Shown: positions 46,460-56,063, numbered from the stretch's first letter. The stretch: DNA of 64,000 nt from Antarctobacter heliothermus (GCF_900188425.1 NZ_FZON01000003.1:111721-175720), one strand, 5' to 3'. The notes: generated from the letters alone by a model not told the origin. Numbers and translations are program-made.

Positions 46460-48567
46460 GCCGTTTTGACCGCTTTCTCATGGTCGATTGGTCGGGCGGC
46501 AATGACACCGGGCCGCGTCCGCGCAAGGACGCCATCTGGATCGGCGAAAGTGGCCCTGACGGGGATGCCGCGCCGCTGTACCAGCGCAACCGGAATGTCG
46601 CCGAGGAAACGCTGGCCGCCCGGATCGAGGCGGCGCTGGTGGCCGGAGAGCGGCTGTGCATCGGGTTCGATTTTCCCTTCGGCTATCCGGCAGGCTTTGC
46701 CGCCGCGCTGACGGGCCGCGCCGATCCCTTTGCGGTCTGGGGCTGGCTGGCAGAGCGGATCAAGGATGCGCCTCGGGACAACAACCGTTTTGACGTGGCC
46801 GCCGGGATCAACCTGCAAATGGCACAGGGGCAGGGCCCGTTCTGGGGCAATGGTTTGAGGCGCGACATCGCGGGGCTTCCGCGCACCAAGGCAGGCTATC
46901 GCAATCCGTTCCCCGACCGCCGGGTGATCGAAACCCGCGCCAAGGGGGCCTTTACCTGCTGGCAGCTGTCGGGCGCTGGCGCGGTCGGATCGCAGGTGCT
47001 TATGGGCCTGCCGGTGCTGGAGCGTCTGCGGCAACGGTTCGCGGGCCAGGTGGCGGTTTGGCCGTTCCAGCCGCTGGACCGCCCCATTGCCTTTGTCGAA
47101 ATCTGGCCGTCGCTGATCAATGACACCGTTAAGGCGGCGACCGGCGAGGGCGACATCCGCGACGCGGTGCAGGTGCGGTTGGTCGCGCGTGCGCTGGGCG
47201 GGCTTGCGCCCGACCGTCTGGATGCCATGCTACAGGTCGACGCCCCCGAAGAGGGCTGGATCCTCGGCCACGGGTTCGAGGATGAACTGACTGCAACGCG
47301 AGGGCGCGCCATGTCTCTGAAACCGCCGCCCCTGACAAACGACTGCTTCGCCCTGCCGCCGGGGGTGAACTGGACCCCGGTCGATCAAGCGCTGGCGCTG
47401 TTGCGCGAACGCCTGCATCCGGTGGTGCCGTGCGAAACCGTGCCGTTGATGCAGGCCTCGGGCCGCGTGCTGGCCGAAGACCTCAGCGCCCGCCGCGCCA
47501 ACCCGCCGCTGCCCAATACCGCCGTCGATGGCTATGGCTTTGCCGCCGAAGCCATTGCGGGCCTGGATGAAATCACCCTACCACTGGTCGCAGGTCGCGC
47601 CGCCGCCGGACTGTCCTACCCGGGTGAGGTCCCCCCCGGCTATGCCATTCGCATGCTGACAGGCGCCTCCTTGCCGCTGGGCGTCGATACGGTTGTGCTG
47701 GACGAGGATTGCACCACGGGCGAGGGGCAAGTGGCCTTTCGCGGCCCGGTCAAACCCGGCGCCAACACCCGCCGCGCGGGAGAGGACGTGGCCCAAGGCG
47801 CGCCGATCCTGCCCCGGGGCCGCGTTCTGACACCCGCCGACCTCGCGCTGGCCGCTGCCACCGGCCTGTCCGATCTGCCGGTTCATGCCCCCCTGCGCGT
47901 CGGCGTGCTGTCCACCGGCAATGAGGTCGTGCCCGCAGGCAGCGCCGCAGCACCAGGGCAGATTTTCGACGCCAACCGCCCCATGCTGCTCAGCCTGATC
48001 GCGCGGTTTGGCCATGTCCCTGTCGACCTGGGTCACGTCCCCGATGACCGCGCCGCCCTGCGCGCCCGTCTCGATAGCGCCGAAGCGGATGCGATCCTGA
48101 CCTCGGGCGGCGCCTCCGCCGGGGATGAGGATCACGTCTCGGCCCTCCTGAGCGACAGCGGCGCGCTGAACGCCTGGCGCATCGCGCTGAAGCCTGGCCG
48201 CCCGCTGGCGCTGGGAATGTGGCAGGGCAAGCCGGTGTTCGGCCTGCCCGGCAACCCGGTCGCGGCCTTTGTCTGTACACTGGTCTTTGCCCGCCCCGCA
48301 TTGCGCCTTCTGGCCGGCGCCGACTGGTCAGCGCCCGAAGGTTTCGACGTGCCTGCCGCCTTCACGAAAAACAAGAAACCGGGCCGCCGGGAATACCTGC
48401 GCGCCCGCCTGCGCGAAGGCCGGGCCGAAGTCTTCAAATCCGAAGGATCGGGCCGCATCTCGGGTCTCAGCTGGGCCGAGGGGCTGGTCGAATTGCCCGA
48501 TGGCGCGGCGCACATTACCCCCGGTACACCCGTGCGCTATATCCCCTTCGGCAGTTTCGGCGTCTGA
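46456..48567 (+). CDS. fusion: RNase H-like domain plus MoeA molybdenum insertase
   Basis: A 703-residue two-part protein. Residues about 1-285 are an uncharacterised domain with MVDWSGG near the start, LCIGFDFPFGYPAGFA, RVIETRAKGAF and FVEIWPSL, a pattern of acidic strands like the RNase H-like DUF429 group. Residues about 293-703 are a full MoeA: NPPLPNTAVDGYGFA, TGASLPLGVDTVV, GVLSTGNEVVPAG, ILTSGGASAGDEDHV and GLPGNPVAAFV. MoeA inserts molybdate into adenylylated molybdopterin. The start lies within the mobB stop. Why the two domains are joined is unknown. No stop or frameshift lies between them, so the fusion looks real. Confidence 0.88.
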   Translation: MSRFDRFLMVDWSGGNDTGPRPRKDAIWIGESGPDGDAAPLYQRNRNVAEETLAARIEAALVAGERLCIGFDFPFGYPAGFAAALTGRADPFAVWGWLAERIKDAPRDNNRFDVAAGINLQMAQGQGPFWGNGLRRDIAGLPRTKAGYRNPFPDRRVIETRAKGAFTCWQLSGAGAVGSQVLMGLPVLERLRQRFAGQVAVWPFQPLDRPIAFVEIWPSLINDTVKAATGEGDIRDAVQVRLVARALGGLAPDRLDAMLQVDAPEEGWILGHGFEDELTATRGRAMSLKPPPLTNDCFALPPGVNWTPVDQALALLRERLHPVVPCETVPLMQASGRVLAEDLSARRANPPLPNTAVDGYGFAAEAIAGLDEITLPLVAGRAAAGLSYPGEVPPGYAIRMLTGASLPLGVDTVVLDEDCTTGEGQVAFRGPVKPGANTRRAGEDVAQGAPILPRGRVLTPADLALAAATGLSDLPVHAPLRVGVLSTGNEVVPAGSAAAPGQIFDANRPMLLSLIARFGHVPVDLGHVPDDRAALRARLDSAEADAILTSGGASAGDEDHVSALLSDSGALNAWRIALKPGRPLALGMWQGKPVFGLPGNPVAAFVCTLVFARPALRLLAGADWSAPEGFDVPAAFTKNKKPGRREYLRARLREGRAEVFKSEGSGRISGLSWAEGLVELPDGAAHITPGTPVRYIPFGSFGV

Positions 48568-48610
48568 CGCTCCGCAATCAGAGAGCGTCATGCCAAAGGC
48601 ATGCTTCCAG

Positions 48611-48752
48611 CACCCCCTTCGGCCTGCGGCCTCACCCCCGGGGATATTTCAGGACAGAAGAAACACAAGCGCGCCCCACGGCTTCTTCTTTGGAAAAATA
48701 TCCCGGGGGAGTCGCGCTCTTGCGCGGCGGGGGCAGCGCCCCCATCCTGTGG
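48611..48752. repeat. dispersed gene-end repeat, inverted pair (copies C1 and C2)
   Basis: C2 (48680-48752, plus) reads GGCTTCTTCTTTGG, AAAAATATCCCGGGGGAGTCG and ends GGGGGCAGCGCCCCC. C1 (48611-48664) is the same family on the minus strand, ending CCGGGGATATTTC-AGAAGAAAC on the plus. They lie head to head behind the moeA fusion gene, in a 203-base gap that has no gene. The closest match to C2 is copy A at 2577. Confidence 0.75.
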
Positions 48753-48770
48753 CAAGGTCGGGCGCAGGGG

Positions 48771-49772
48771 TCAGTCGAACGTGCCGGCCACACGCCCCAG
48801 CAGCATAAATGCGCGTGAGGTCCGGGTCATCGCAAAGGCCGAGATATCCTCGTCTGTTGCGGTGGGTTCGAACCCGGCAAAGCTGGTGTCAAAGCGGCGC
48901 AGGAAATGGTGTGCGGCGTCGCGAAAGATCGGATCTTCGCGCATCCGGCCCGCCGCCAGCGCCAGCGAGGACCGGTCCCGGATACCCCCCAATGAGGCGA
49001 TCGACCGCCCGCGTTCGCCCTTGGCAAAGGCGCGCCAGATCTCGGGGCGGGCCATGTCCGGGCGCAGGTCGTCCATGTAGATGCCGTCCTGGCTCATCAG
49101 GGTCAGGACGTCCTGTGCCGCCTGGATCAGCTTGGCGGTGCCGCGATCCTTCAGCGCGCGGCGCAGCGCGGCAAACCCGTCCTCGTCCTCTGCCGTTTCC
49201 GGGAAATGCAGCGCGCGGATATAATCGCCGTTGGACAGCGGCGGCTGCAGCGCCTCCGCGGGCGTGCCCAGCGACAGGGTCGGCTGGTGGTCGCCTTCGG
49301 CCCCGTCGGGCGCAGGCAGGGCCGCCGGACCGCCCGCCTGCCGGATGCCGCCCAGCATGGCCAACGTACCCTCAAGGTTTTTCTGCGCGCCCGCGATGTC
49401 GTCCAGCCGTTTCAGCAGGGCGGGATGCGGCGGCTGGCCCTTGCCGCTTTGGGCCTGGGCCACATAGGCCTGCCGGATCGCGTCGATGGCCGCCTGCAGG
49501 CGCGCGCTTTCGGTGCGCATCACCCGGGCCGCGCGGATGGCCAGCGCCGCCACCCAGATCATCGCCACCGGCATCACGATCACCATGACGCCGAGCAGGA
49601 ATCGCAGCGCCCCGCTTTGGGCCGTGGGGACGCTGAGGAAATACCAACCCGACAGGCCGACCCAGATCACGCTGACCGCCATGGCAGCGATCTCGATGCC
49701 GGTCACCCCATCGGCCTCACTGCGCGCGTAAAGGCCGGGCAGCGTCGGGCGGGCGTCCTTGGGGTCGCTCAT
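48771..49772 (-). CDS. conserved-looking membrane protein of unknown function
   Basis: A 333-residue protein with two membrane helices near the N-terminus (IEIAAMAVSVIWVGLSGWYFL and LRFLLGVMVIVMPVAMIWVAALAI), then a helical segment (residues about 85-140) and a soluble C-terminal domain (about 185-333, GDYIRALHFPETAEDEDGFAALRRALKDRG). A Pro/Ala-rich linker separates them. The same-strand greA gene ends upstream about 10 bases before its start, so they may be co-transcribed. No family recognised. Confidence 0.65.
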   Translation of the reverse strand: MSDPKDARPTLPGLYARSEADGVTGIEIAAMAVSVIWVGLSGWYFLSVPTAQSGALRFLLGVMVIVMPVAMIWVAALAIRAARVMRTESARLQAAIDAIRQAYVAQAQSGKGQPPHPALLKRLDDIAGAQKNLEGTLAMLGGIRQAGGPAALPAPDGAEGDHQPTLSLGTPAEALQPPLSNGDYIRALHFPETAEDEDGFAALRRALKDRGTAKLIQAAQDVLTLMSQDGIYMDDLRPDMARPEIWRAFAKGERGRSIASLGGIRDRSSLALAAGRMREDPIFRDAAHHFLRRFDTSFAGFEPTATDEDISAFAMTRTSRAFMLLGRVAGTFD

Positions 49773-49782
49773 TGGGAAAGCC

Positions 49783-50253
49783 TTACTTGTAGGCGATGCT
49801 CAGGATTTCGTACGACTTGGAGCCGCCGGGGGTGTTCACCTCGACGCTGTCGCCTTCGTCCTTGCCGATCAGCGCGCGTGCGATGGGGGATTTGATGTTC
49901 AGCAGGCCCTTTTCGACGCTGGCCTCGTGTTGGCCGACAATCTGCCAGGTCTTTTCCTCGTCCGTGTCCTCATCGACCAGGGTCACGGTGGCGCCGAACT
50001 TGATCGTGCCTGACAGGGTCTTTGGGTCGATCACCTCGGCCAGACCGATAGCGCCTTCGAGTTCCTTGATGCGGCCCTCGATGAACCCCTGCTTTTCGCG
50101 CGCCGAATGGTATTCGGCGTTCTCTTTCAGGTCACCCAGTTCGCGCGCCTCTGCGATCGCCTGAATGATGGCGGGACGCTCAACGGATTTGAGCTGTTTC
50201 AATTCGGTCTCAAGCGCGGTGTAACCCGCGCGGGTCATCGGGAACTTGTCCAT
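49783..50253 (-). CDS. greA: transcription elongation factor GreA
   Basis: A 156-residue factor that rescues backtracked RNA polymerase by inducing transcript cleavage. The N-terminal coiled coil includes [27 protein letters not shown] with the acidic tip residues, and the C-terminal FKBP-like domain has [23 protein letters not shown] sequence. Standard length. Confidence 0.95.
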   Translation of the reverse strand: MDKFPMTRAGYTALETELKQLKSVERPAIIQAIAEARELGDLKENAEYHSAREKQGFIEGRIKELEGAIGLAEVIDPKTLSGTIKFGATVTLVDEDTDEEKTWQIVGQHEASVEKGLLNIKSPIARALIGKDEGDSVEVNTPGGSKSYEILSIAYK

Positions 50254-50428
50254 TTTCGGATCGTCTTTGCCTTGTCAGCGAGAGTTGAAGAAGTGTCGTC
50301 GCGTGGCTTGTCGATGTAAAGCCAAGCTGCACGCCAGACCAGCGGGAATTTACCGACAGCTCATGTCTTTGACATATGAGGGACTGCGGGTACTCTGTCG
50401 GACACTTGTATAACAGCAGGATTTTGAC

Positions 50429-51466
50429 ATGCGTTCCATTTTTTCCTTTGCAGCTGCGCTGGCGCTGGCCGGGTTTTCCGCCGGTGCCGCCCAATCCCAG
50501 TCCATCGAGACAATCAGCGTTTCGCCAGACGGCAAGACGGTGCTTGTCGGCGCGTCGAACCGGACGGTTTACACGATCTCTGCCGACTCGATGGAGGTCA
50601 CCGGGCGCCGCTATGTGCCCCATCTGGTGCGCCAGATCGTACATGGCGCCATCGGTGAGATGGTCTTTTTCCGCGACGATGCGGATGTGGTGACCGCCTT
50701 CAAGGTCGATGGCATGACCGAGGCGTGGACCGTGTCGGATGTCGATGACATGGCCTATGACGCCCAGACGCGGGTGATTGCCGCGCTGGACCAGCATTAC
50801 AAGGATGATTCGGTGCGTCTGTTGCAGGCCTCGACCGGCGAGCAGCTGGCGCGCGTTGCCATGGGCAAGATCAAGGCGAATTTGATCGCGCTGGAGCCGG
50901 GCGCTGACAAGGCCCTGATCCTGACCGGCTATACCAAGACCGACGCCGAGGAAAAGCAGGACGAGCCTGAGGATCTGACCAAACTGCAAAAGGCCGATTT
51001 CAAGCAAAAGACCGATGGCTATGTCAGCAATGTGGTCACGGTCGATTTCCTCTCCGAGAGTTTCGAGATGGCCGAGACACCGTATCGCGTCTCCTACCCC
51101 AAGGCGGTGCGGGTGAGCGATGGCAAGATGATGGTTTTGCGGACCAATGTGGATTCGATGATGCTGGGCTCGGATGGCGCCGGCGCGCTGATCGACCTAG
51201 GGGAGGATTATTTCAACCACGTCGGAATCGACGCCAAGGGGGAAAGCTATATCCTGTCAAAGGGGGTTGAACTGCGGTTCGCGCCGGTCAGCGGCGAAGG
51301 GGCCGAAGGGTTGCTGAAAGGCGACCGCCTGCGGGGTGGTCCGGCGGAATGGATCACCACGATGGCCGAGGCGGCTGACGGCACTTTGTATTTCGGCACC
51401 AATGCCTATCGCCTGCTCAAGGTCGGCCCGACGCGGGGCAAGATCGAGATTATGCCGGTGTTCTAG
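50429..51466 (+). CDS. secreted beta-propeller-like protein of unknown function
   Basis: A 345-residue protein with a signal peptide (MRSIFSFAAALALAGFSAGAAQS). Repeated segments such as ISVSPDGKTVLVGASNRTVYTISADSM suggest a WD40/YVTN-like propeller in the periplasm, though repeats are diverged. A charged insertion (TDAEEKQDEPEDLTKLQKADFKQ) interrupts the middle. It is divergent from greA and followed by a strong hairpin. No function assigned. Confidence 0.6.
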   Translation: MRSIFSFAAALALAGFSAGAAQSQSIETISVSPDGKTVLVGASNRTVYTISADSMEVTGRRYVPHLVRQIVHGAIGEMVFFRDDADVVTAFKVDGMTEAWTVSDVDDMAYDAQTRVIAALDQHYKDDSVRLLQASTGEQLARVAMGKIKANLIALEPGADKALILTGYTKTDAEEKQDEPEDLTKLQKADFKQKTDGYVSNVVTVDFLSESFEMAETPYRVSYPKAVRVSDGKMMVLRTNVDSMMLGSDGAGALIDLGEDYFNHVGIDAKGESYILSKGVELRFAPVSGEGAEGLLKGDRLRGGPAEWITTMAEAADGTLYFGTNAYRLLKVGPTRGKIEIMPVF

Positions 51467-51474
51467 GCGGACCG

Positions 51475-51502
51475 GGCGCGGGGTGGTGGCCCCGCGCCGT
51501 TT
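51475..51502 (+). terminator. strong hairpin terminator after the beta-propeller gene
   Basis: GGCGCGGGG (51475-51483) pairs perfectly with CCCCGCGCC (51490-51498) over a 6-base loop, nine bases after the stop, followed by a short GTTT. Confidence 0.6.
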
Positions 51503-51642
51503 CCGGCGGCGCGCAACGCCTTTTCCTGCGCCGGACGGGGCGGAATCCGCCCCGCGACGCCGTGTCGTGATTGACCCGTGTCGCGCTGCCGCGCTACTCA
51601 GTCGCGAAACATTATTTCTTTGCCCCTGTGGGAGGAGCCGGA

Positions 51643-53292
51643 ATGTCCGACGCGCAGCGCGAATCCATGGAATACGACGTCGTCATCGTGGGTGGTGGCC
51701 CGGCCGGGCTGTCCGCCGCGATCCGGCTCAAACAGCTTGATGCGGACCTCAATGTTGTCCTGCTGGAAAAGGGCTCTGAGGTGGGGGCGCATATCCTGTC
51801 GGGCGCGGTGTTGGACCCCTGCGGTCTGGACGCGCTGATTCCCGATTGGAAAGACCTTGGCGCGCCGCTGAACACGCCGGTGACAGAGGACAACTTTTAC
51901 ATGCTGGGTGAGGCGGGGCAGATCCGCATCCCCAACTGGCCGATGCCGCCGCTGATGAACAACCACGGCAACTACATCGTCTCGATGGGCAATGTCTGCC
52001 GCTGGATGGCCGAACACGCCGAGGCGCTGGGGGTCGAGATTTTCCCCGGCATGGCCTGTTCGGAAATGGTCTACGGCGACAATGGCGAGGTGCGCGGTGT
52101 CGTCGCCGGTGAGTTCGGCAAGAACGCCGACGGCAGCCACGGACCCAGCTATGAGCCGGGCATGGAGCTGCTGGGCAAATACGTCTTCCTCGCCGAGGGC
52201 GTGCGCGGATCGCTGTCCAAGGAGGTCATCGCCAAATACGACCTGTCACAGGGCAAGGAGCCGCAGAAATTCGGCCTTGGCATGAAAGAGATCTGGGAAA
52301 TCGACCCGGCCAAGCACAAGGAAGGCACCGTCACCCATACGATGGGCTGGCCCCTTGGCGGCAACGCGGGTGGCGGATCGTTCATCTACCACATTGAGAA
52401 CAATCAGGTTTACGTCGGCTTTGTTGTCCACCTGAACTATCAGAACCCGCACCTGTATCCCTACATGGAATTCCAGCGGTTCAAACATCACCCCATGGTG
52501 GCCGAACTGCTCAAGGGCGGCAAACGCGTCGCCTACGGTGCCCGCGCCATCAGCGAGGGCGGCTACCAGTCGATGCCCAAGATGGTCGCCCCCGGCGTCG
52601 CCCTGCTGGGGTGTTCGGTCGGCATGGTCAACGTGCCGCGCATCAAGGGCAACCACAACGCCATGCTGTCGGGCAAGGCCGCGGCAGAGGCCGCCTTTGC
52701 CGCCATCCAGGACGGCCGCGCCTCGGACGAACTGCCCGATTATGAGGCAGAGGTGCGTGACGGCGCCATCGGCAAGGACCTGCACAAGGTCCGCAACGTC
52801 AAACCGCTGTGGTCGAAATACGGCCTCACCGCCAGCCTGACGCTGGGCGGGCTGGACATGTGGACCAATTCGCTGTTCGGCGGATCGCTGTTCGGCACCG
52901 TCAAACACGGCAAATCCGACGCCGAGGCCACCGGCATCGCACAGAAATTCGCGCCCATCGACTATCCCAAACCCGATGGCAAGCTCAGCTTTGACCGGCT
53001 GACCAACGTCGCCTTCAGCTTTACCAACCATGAAGAAAGCCAGCCCGCGCACCTTCAGCTGAAGGATCCGCATGTGCCGACCGCAATCAACCTGCCGAAA
53101 TACAACGAACCGGCGCAGCGTTATTGCCCGGCGGGTGTCTATGAGGTGGTCGAGGACGACAACGGGCCAAAATTCGTCATCAACTTTCAGAACTGCGTCC
53201 ACTGCAAGACCTGCGACATCAAGGACCCCAGCCAGAACATCAACTGGACGGTCCCGCAGGGCGGCGACGGGCCGAACTATCCCAACATGTGA
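51643..53292 (+). CDS. electron-transfer flavoprotein-ubiquinone oxidoreductase
   Basis: A 549-residue membrane-associated FAD and [4Fe-4S] enzyme that passes electrons from ETF, and so from acyl-CoA dehydrogenases, to ubiquinone. The FAD motif YDVVIVGGGPAGLSAAIRL is at residues about 10-28, and the C-terminal cluster motif reads CPAGVYE...NCVHCKTCDIKDPSQNINW. ATG 51643 follows GGAGGAG. It links the acyl-CoA dehydrogenase at 39627 to the respiratory chain. Confidence 0.96.
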   Translation: MSDAQRESMEYDVVIVGGGPAGLSAAIRLKQLDADLNVVLLEKGSEVGAHILSGAVLDPCGLDALIPDWKDLGAPLNTPVTEDNFYMLGEAGQIRIPNWPMPPLMNNHGNYIVSMGNVCRWMAEHAEALGVEIFPGMACSEMVYGDNGEVRGVVAGEFGKNADGSHGPSYEPGMELLGKYVFLAEGVRGSLSKEVIAKYDLSQGKEPQKFGLGMKEIWEIDPAKHKEGTVTHTMGWPLGGNAGGGSFIYHIENNQVYVGFVVHLNYQNPHLYPYMEFQRFKHHPMVAELLKGGKRVAYGARAISEGGYQSMPKMVAPGVALLGCSVGMVNVPRIKGNHNAMLSGKAAAEAAFAAIQDGRASDELPDYEAEVRDGAIGKDLHKVRNVKPLWSKYGLTASLTLGGLDMWTNSLFGGSLFGTVKHGKSDAEATGIAQKFAPIDYPKPDGKLSFDRLTNVAFSFTNHEESQPAHLQLKDPHVPTAINLPKYNEPAQRYCPAGVYEVVEDDNGPKFVINFQNCVHCKTCDIKDPSQNINWTVPQGGDGPNYPNM

Positions 53293-53298
53293 CCATGT

Positions 53299-53324
53299 CC
53301 GCCCGGTGCCTACGCGCCGGGCGG
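53299..53324 (+). terminator. hairpin after the ETF-QO gene
   Basis: CCGCCCGG (53299-53306) and CCGGGCGG (53317-53324) form a perfect 8-bp stem with a 10-base loop, beginning seven bases after the stop. There is no T tract. Confidence 0.45.
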
Positions 53325-53432
53325 CCTCACAATGAGGTGATGCCGCGTCGGCATCTGCGCGCTTGTCGTGATTGCCTTGCCGGATCATGCGTTCTACGTT
53401 CTTGTCAAATCGCGATTGAGGAGATCGGCATC

Positions 53433-55157
53433 TTGACAGCTTGGACACAGACGGTGCGCGCAGGCCTGCTGGCAGCGGCATTGACCCTGCCGACCCTGGT
53501 TTCGGCAAATGGCTTTGCGGGCGACTACCTCGCCGCGCGACAGGCCAGCTTTCTGGGCGACTACAAATCCGCCGCGCTTTTCTACGGCAAGGCGCTGGCC
53601 CGCGATCCGGGCCGCCCCGAACTGCTGGAACGCGCGGTCCTGTCCAATATCTCGCTGGGCGAGGTTGACCGGGCATCCACCTATGCCGACCGACTGGCGC
53701 AAGAGGGCTTTGCCAGCCAGATCGCCCAGATGGCGATTGTGGCGCGGGATGCCCATGGCGAGGCCTACGCCCCGATCCTCAAGGCCATTGACGAAAAGCG
53801 GGGCTTGGGTCCGCTGGCCGATGGCCTGATCAAGGCATGGGCGCAACTGGGGCAGGGCGACATGACCGATGCGCTTGCCACCTTTGACGATGTGGCGGGC
53901 ATTCAGGGCCTTGGCCCCTTTGCCGCCTACCACAAGGCGTTTGCCCTGGCCTCTGTCGGTGACTACCAAACCGCCGATGATCTGCTGTCCAGCAAGCTGG
54001 GGGCCGGCATGGGGGCCACCCGTCGCGGCATCATGGCCCGCGCTGAAATCCTCAGCCAGCTTGACCGCAACGGCGACGCCATCGACCTGCTGACCACAGC
54101 ATTCGGCAGCGATCTCGATCCGGGACTAGAAGACCTGCGCACCCGCCTGCAAGGCAATGAAACCGTGCCGTTCACGCATGTCACCTCACCCCGCGACGGC
54201 ATTGCAGAGGTGTTCTATACCCTCGCCGGGGCGCTGGCCGCAGAGGACAATCAGGATCTGACGTTGCTCTATGCGCGTCTGGCCGAATATCTGCGCGCAG
54301 ACCACATCGACGCCATCCTGCTGTCGGCAGAGGTGCTGACCCAGGTCGGCCAGTACGATCTGGCCGTCGAAACCTATGCGCGCGTGCCTGTCGACCATCC
54401 CGCCTTTCACGCGGCAGAACTGGGCCGGGCAGAGGCGCTGCGCTCTGACGACCGCGTGGACGAGGCGATTGCCGTCCTCGAAGGGCTGACAGAAACCCAT
54501 GGCAACATGTCCGTGGTCTACACCACGCTGGGCGATTTCCTGCGTCAGCAAGAACGGTTCTCCGACGCAATAGAGGCCTACACAACGGGTCTGTCCAAGG
54601 TCGAAGAGATCACCGAGCGGCAATGGTTCGTGTTCTACGCCCGCGCCATTTCCAACGAGCGTGAAGGTCTGTGGGAGGCGGCAGAGGCGGATTTCCGCAA
54701 GGCGCTGGACCTGAACCCCGATCAGCCGCAGGTGCTGAACTATCTTGGCTATTCGCTGGTCGAAAAGCAGGTCAAGCTGGATGAGGCGCTGGCGATGATC
54801 GAACGCGCCGTCAAGGCGCGGCCCAACGCGGGCTACATCGTCGACAGCCTTGGCTGGGTGCTCTACCGCCTTGGCCGCTACGAAGAGGCGGTGCCGCACA
54901 TGGAGCACGCCGCCGAACTGATGCCGATTGACCCGATCGTGAATGACCATCTCGGCGATGTCTATTGGGCCGTCGGGCGCGAGCGTGAGGCAGAATTCAT
55001 GTGGAAACGCGCGCTGTCCTTTGTCGATTGGGAAGACGCCGCCGAAGAGGCCGATCCAGAGCGGATCAAGCGCAAGCTGGAGGTCGGGCTGGACGTGGTT
55101 CTGGCCGAAGAAGGCTCGCCACCGTTGCAGGTTGCGGATGACCTCGGCGGCGAATGA
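53433..55157 (+). CDS. secreted tetratricopeptide-repeat protein (TTG start)
   Basis: A 574-residue TPR protein. The likely start is TTG 53433, because GAGGAG lies nine bases upstream and a signal peptide begins there (TAWTQTVRAGLLAAALTLPTLVSA). ATG codons further 5' would put a Cys- and Arg-rich stretch before the signal. At least a dozen helical repeats are visible, including FYGKALARDPGRPELLERAV near residue 45 and LNPDQPQVLNYLGYSLVEKQ near residue 430. It likely scaffolds protein complexes in the periplasm or outer envelope. Its end overlaps ispE by 20 bases. Confidence 0.8.
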   Translation: MTAWTQTVRAGLLAAALTLPTLVSANGFAGDYLAARQASFLGDYKSAALFYGKALARDPGRPELLERAVLSNISLGEVDRASTYADRLAQEGFASQIAQMAIVARDAHGEAYAPILKAIDEKRGLGPLADGLIKAWAQLGQGDMTDALATFDDVAGIQGLGPFAAYHKAFALASVGDYQTADDLLSSKLGAGMGATRRGIMARAEILSQLDRNGDAIDLLTTAFGSDLDPGLEDLRTRLQGNETVPFTHVTSPRDGIAEVFYTLAGALAAEDNQDLTLLYARLAEYLRADHIDAILLSAEVLTQVGQYDLAVETYARVPVDHPAFHAAELGRAEALRSDDRVDEAIAVLEGLTETHGNMSVVYTTLGDFLRQQERFSDAIEAYTTGLSKVEEITERQWFVFYARAISNEREGLWEAAEADFRKALDLNPDQPQVLNYLGYSLVEKQVKLDEALAMIERAVKARPNAGYIVDSLGWVLYRLGRYEEAVPHMEHAAELMPIDPIVNDHLGDVYWAVGREREAEFMWKRALSFVDWEDAAEEADPERIKRKLEVGLDVVLAEEGSPPLQVADDLGGE

Positions 55158-55965
55158 GGTTTTCGCCCCGGCCAAGATCAATCTGACCCTGCATGTCACC
55201 GGGCAACGGGCGGATTGCTATCACCTGCTCGACAGTCTGGTGATGTTTGCCGACGTGGGGGACCGGGTGACGGTGGCCCACGCGGACCAGATGTCGCTGG
55301 CTGTCACCGGGCCGATGGCCGCAGGCGTCCCCGACGACGCGCGCAATCTGTGCTGGAAGGCGGCGCAGGCGTTTGGCGCACCCGTGGCCATCACCCTGGA
55401 CAAACACCTGCCCGCAGCGGCAGGGATCGGCGGCGGATCGTCCGATGCGGCGGCGGTGCTGCGCGGCATGGAACAGCTTTTCGGACGTCCGTCCGGGGTC
55501 GATGCGCTCTCACTGGGCGCGGATGTGCCGGTCTGCATGGTGGCCCATGCGGCCCGCATGTCCGGCATCGGCGAAGAGGTTCTGCCGCTGTTCATGGAGC
55601 CGCTGAGCGCGATTCTGGTCAATCCCGGCGTCGAGGTGGCCACACCGGATGTTTTCCGGGCGCTGGACCGGCGCGACAACCCGCCGATGACGCCCTGGCC
55701 CGAGGGCGGCGGCACCCCCGCCGCGCTGGCCTGGCTGGCAGAGCAGCGCAATGATCTGCAACCGCCCGCAATCACCGTACAGCCTGTCATTGCAGAGGTG
55801 TTGCAGGCGCTGGCGGATCTGCCCGACGCGCGGTTGGTGCGCATGTCCGGTTCGGGTGCGACCTGCTTTGCGCTATTCGACTCCGGCACCCCGACAGAGG
55901 CGATGGTCAATGATCTTCGATCCGCCTTCCCACAGTGGTGGGTGGCAGGGACCATTCTGTCGTGA
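55138..55965 (+). CDS. ispE: 4-diphosphocytidyl-2-C-methyl-D-erythritol kinase
   Basis: A 275-residue GHMP kinase of the MEP isoprenoid pathway. FAPAKINLTLHVTGQRADCYHLLDSLV is the N-terminal signature and LPAAAGIGGGSSDAAAVL the phosphate-binding loop, with VRMSGSGATCFALF near the end. ATG 55138 gives the standard length; it sits inside the end of the TPR gene. A transposon insertion 75 bases after the stop separates it from its probable terminator. The prenyl diphosphate synthase beyond the transposon uses isoprenoid units made by this pathway. Confidence 0.93.
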   Translation: MTSAANEVFAPAKINLTLHVTGQRADCYHLLDSLVMFADVGDRVTVAHADQMSLAVTGPMAAGVPDDARNLCWKAAQAFGAPVAITLDKHLPAAAGIGGGSSDAAAVLRGMEQLFGRPSGVDALSLGADVPVCMVAHAARMSGIGEEVLPLFMEPLSAILVNPGVEVATPDVFRALDRRDNPPMTPWPEGGGTPAALAWLAEQRNDLQPPAITVQPVIAEVLQALADLPDARLVRMSGSGATCFALFDSGTPTEAMVNDLRSAFPQWWVAGTILS

Positions 55966-55974
55966 ACTGGTGCC

Positions 55975-56000
55975 GTAGGCCGGGCTTAAGCCCGGCTTAC
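55975..56000. repeat. 26-bp near-perfect palindrome after ispE
   Basis: The core GCCGGGCTTAAGCCCGGC is a perfect 18-bp palindrome and the flanks GTAG / TTAC extend it with one mismatch. It lies ten bases after the ispE stop, outside the transposon. It resembles the short GC palindromes that are scattered in many genomes; no T tract follows. Confidence 0.55.
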
Positions 56001-56040
56001 CACTGTCCGGACAGGCCAGCCATTTCCTAACCAAAAGTAA

Positions 56041-56063
56041 GGGGCCTATATACTTAACTAGCC
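56041..56063 (+). repeat. left terminal inverted repeat of the IS1595 transposon
   Basis: A 23-base end that is the exact reverse complement of 59031-59053. The preceding eight bases are the target duplication. Confidence 0.92.

Noticed and set aside
50362..50378. palindrome-like CATGTC TTT GACATATG upstream of the beta-propeller gene as an operator
   Set aside because: The symmetry is imperfect and short, and no regulator is linked; not distinguishable from chance by eye.
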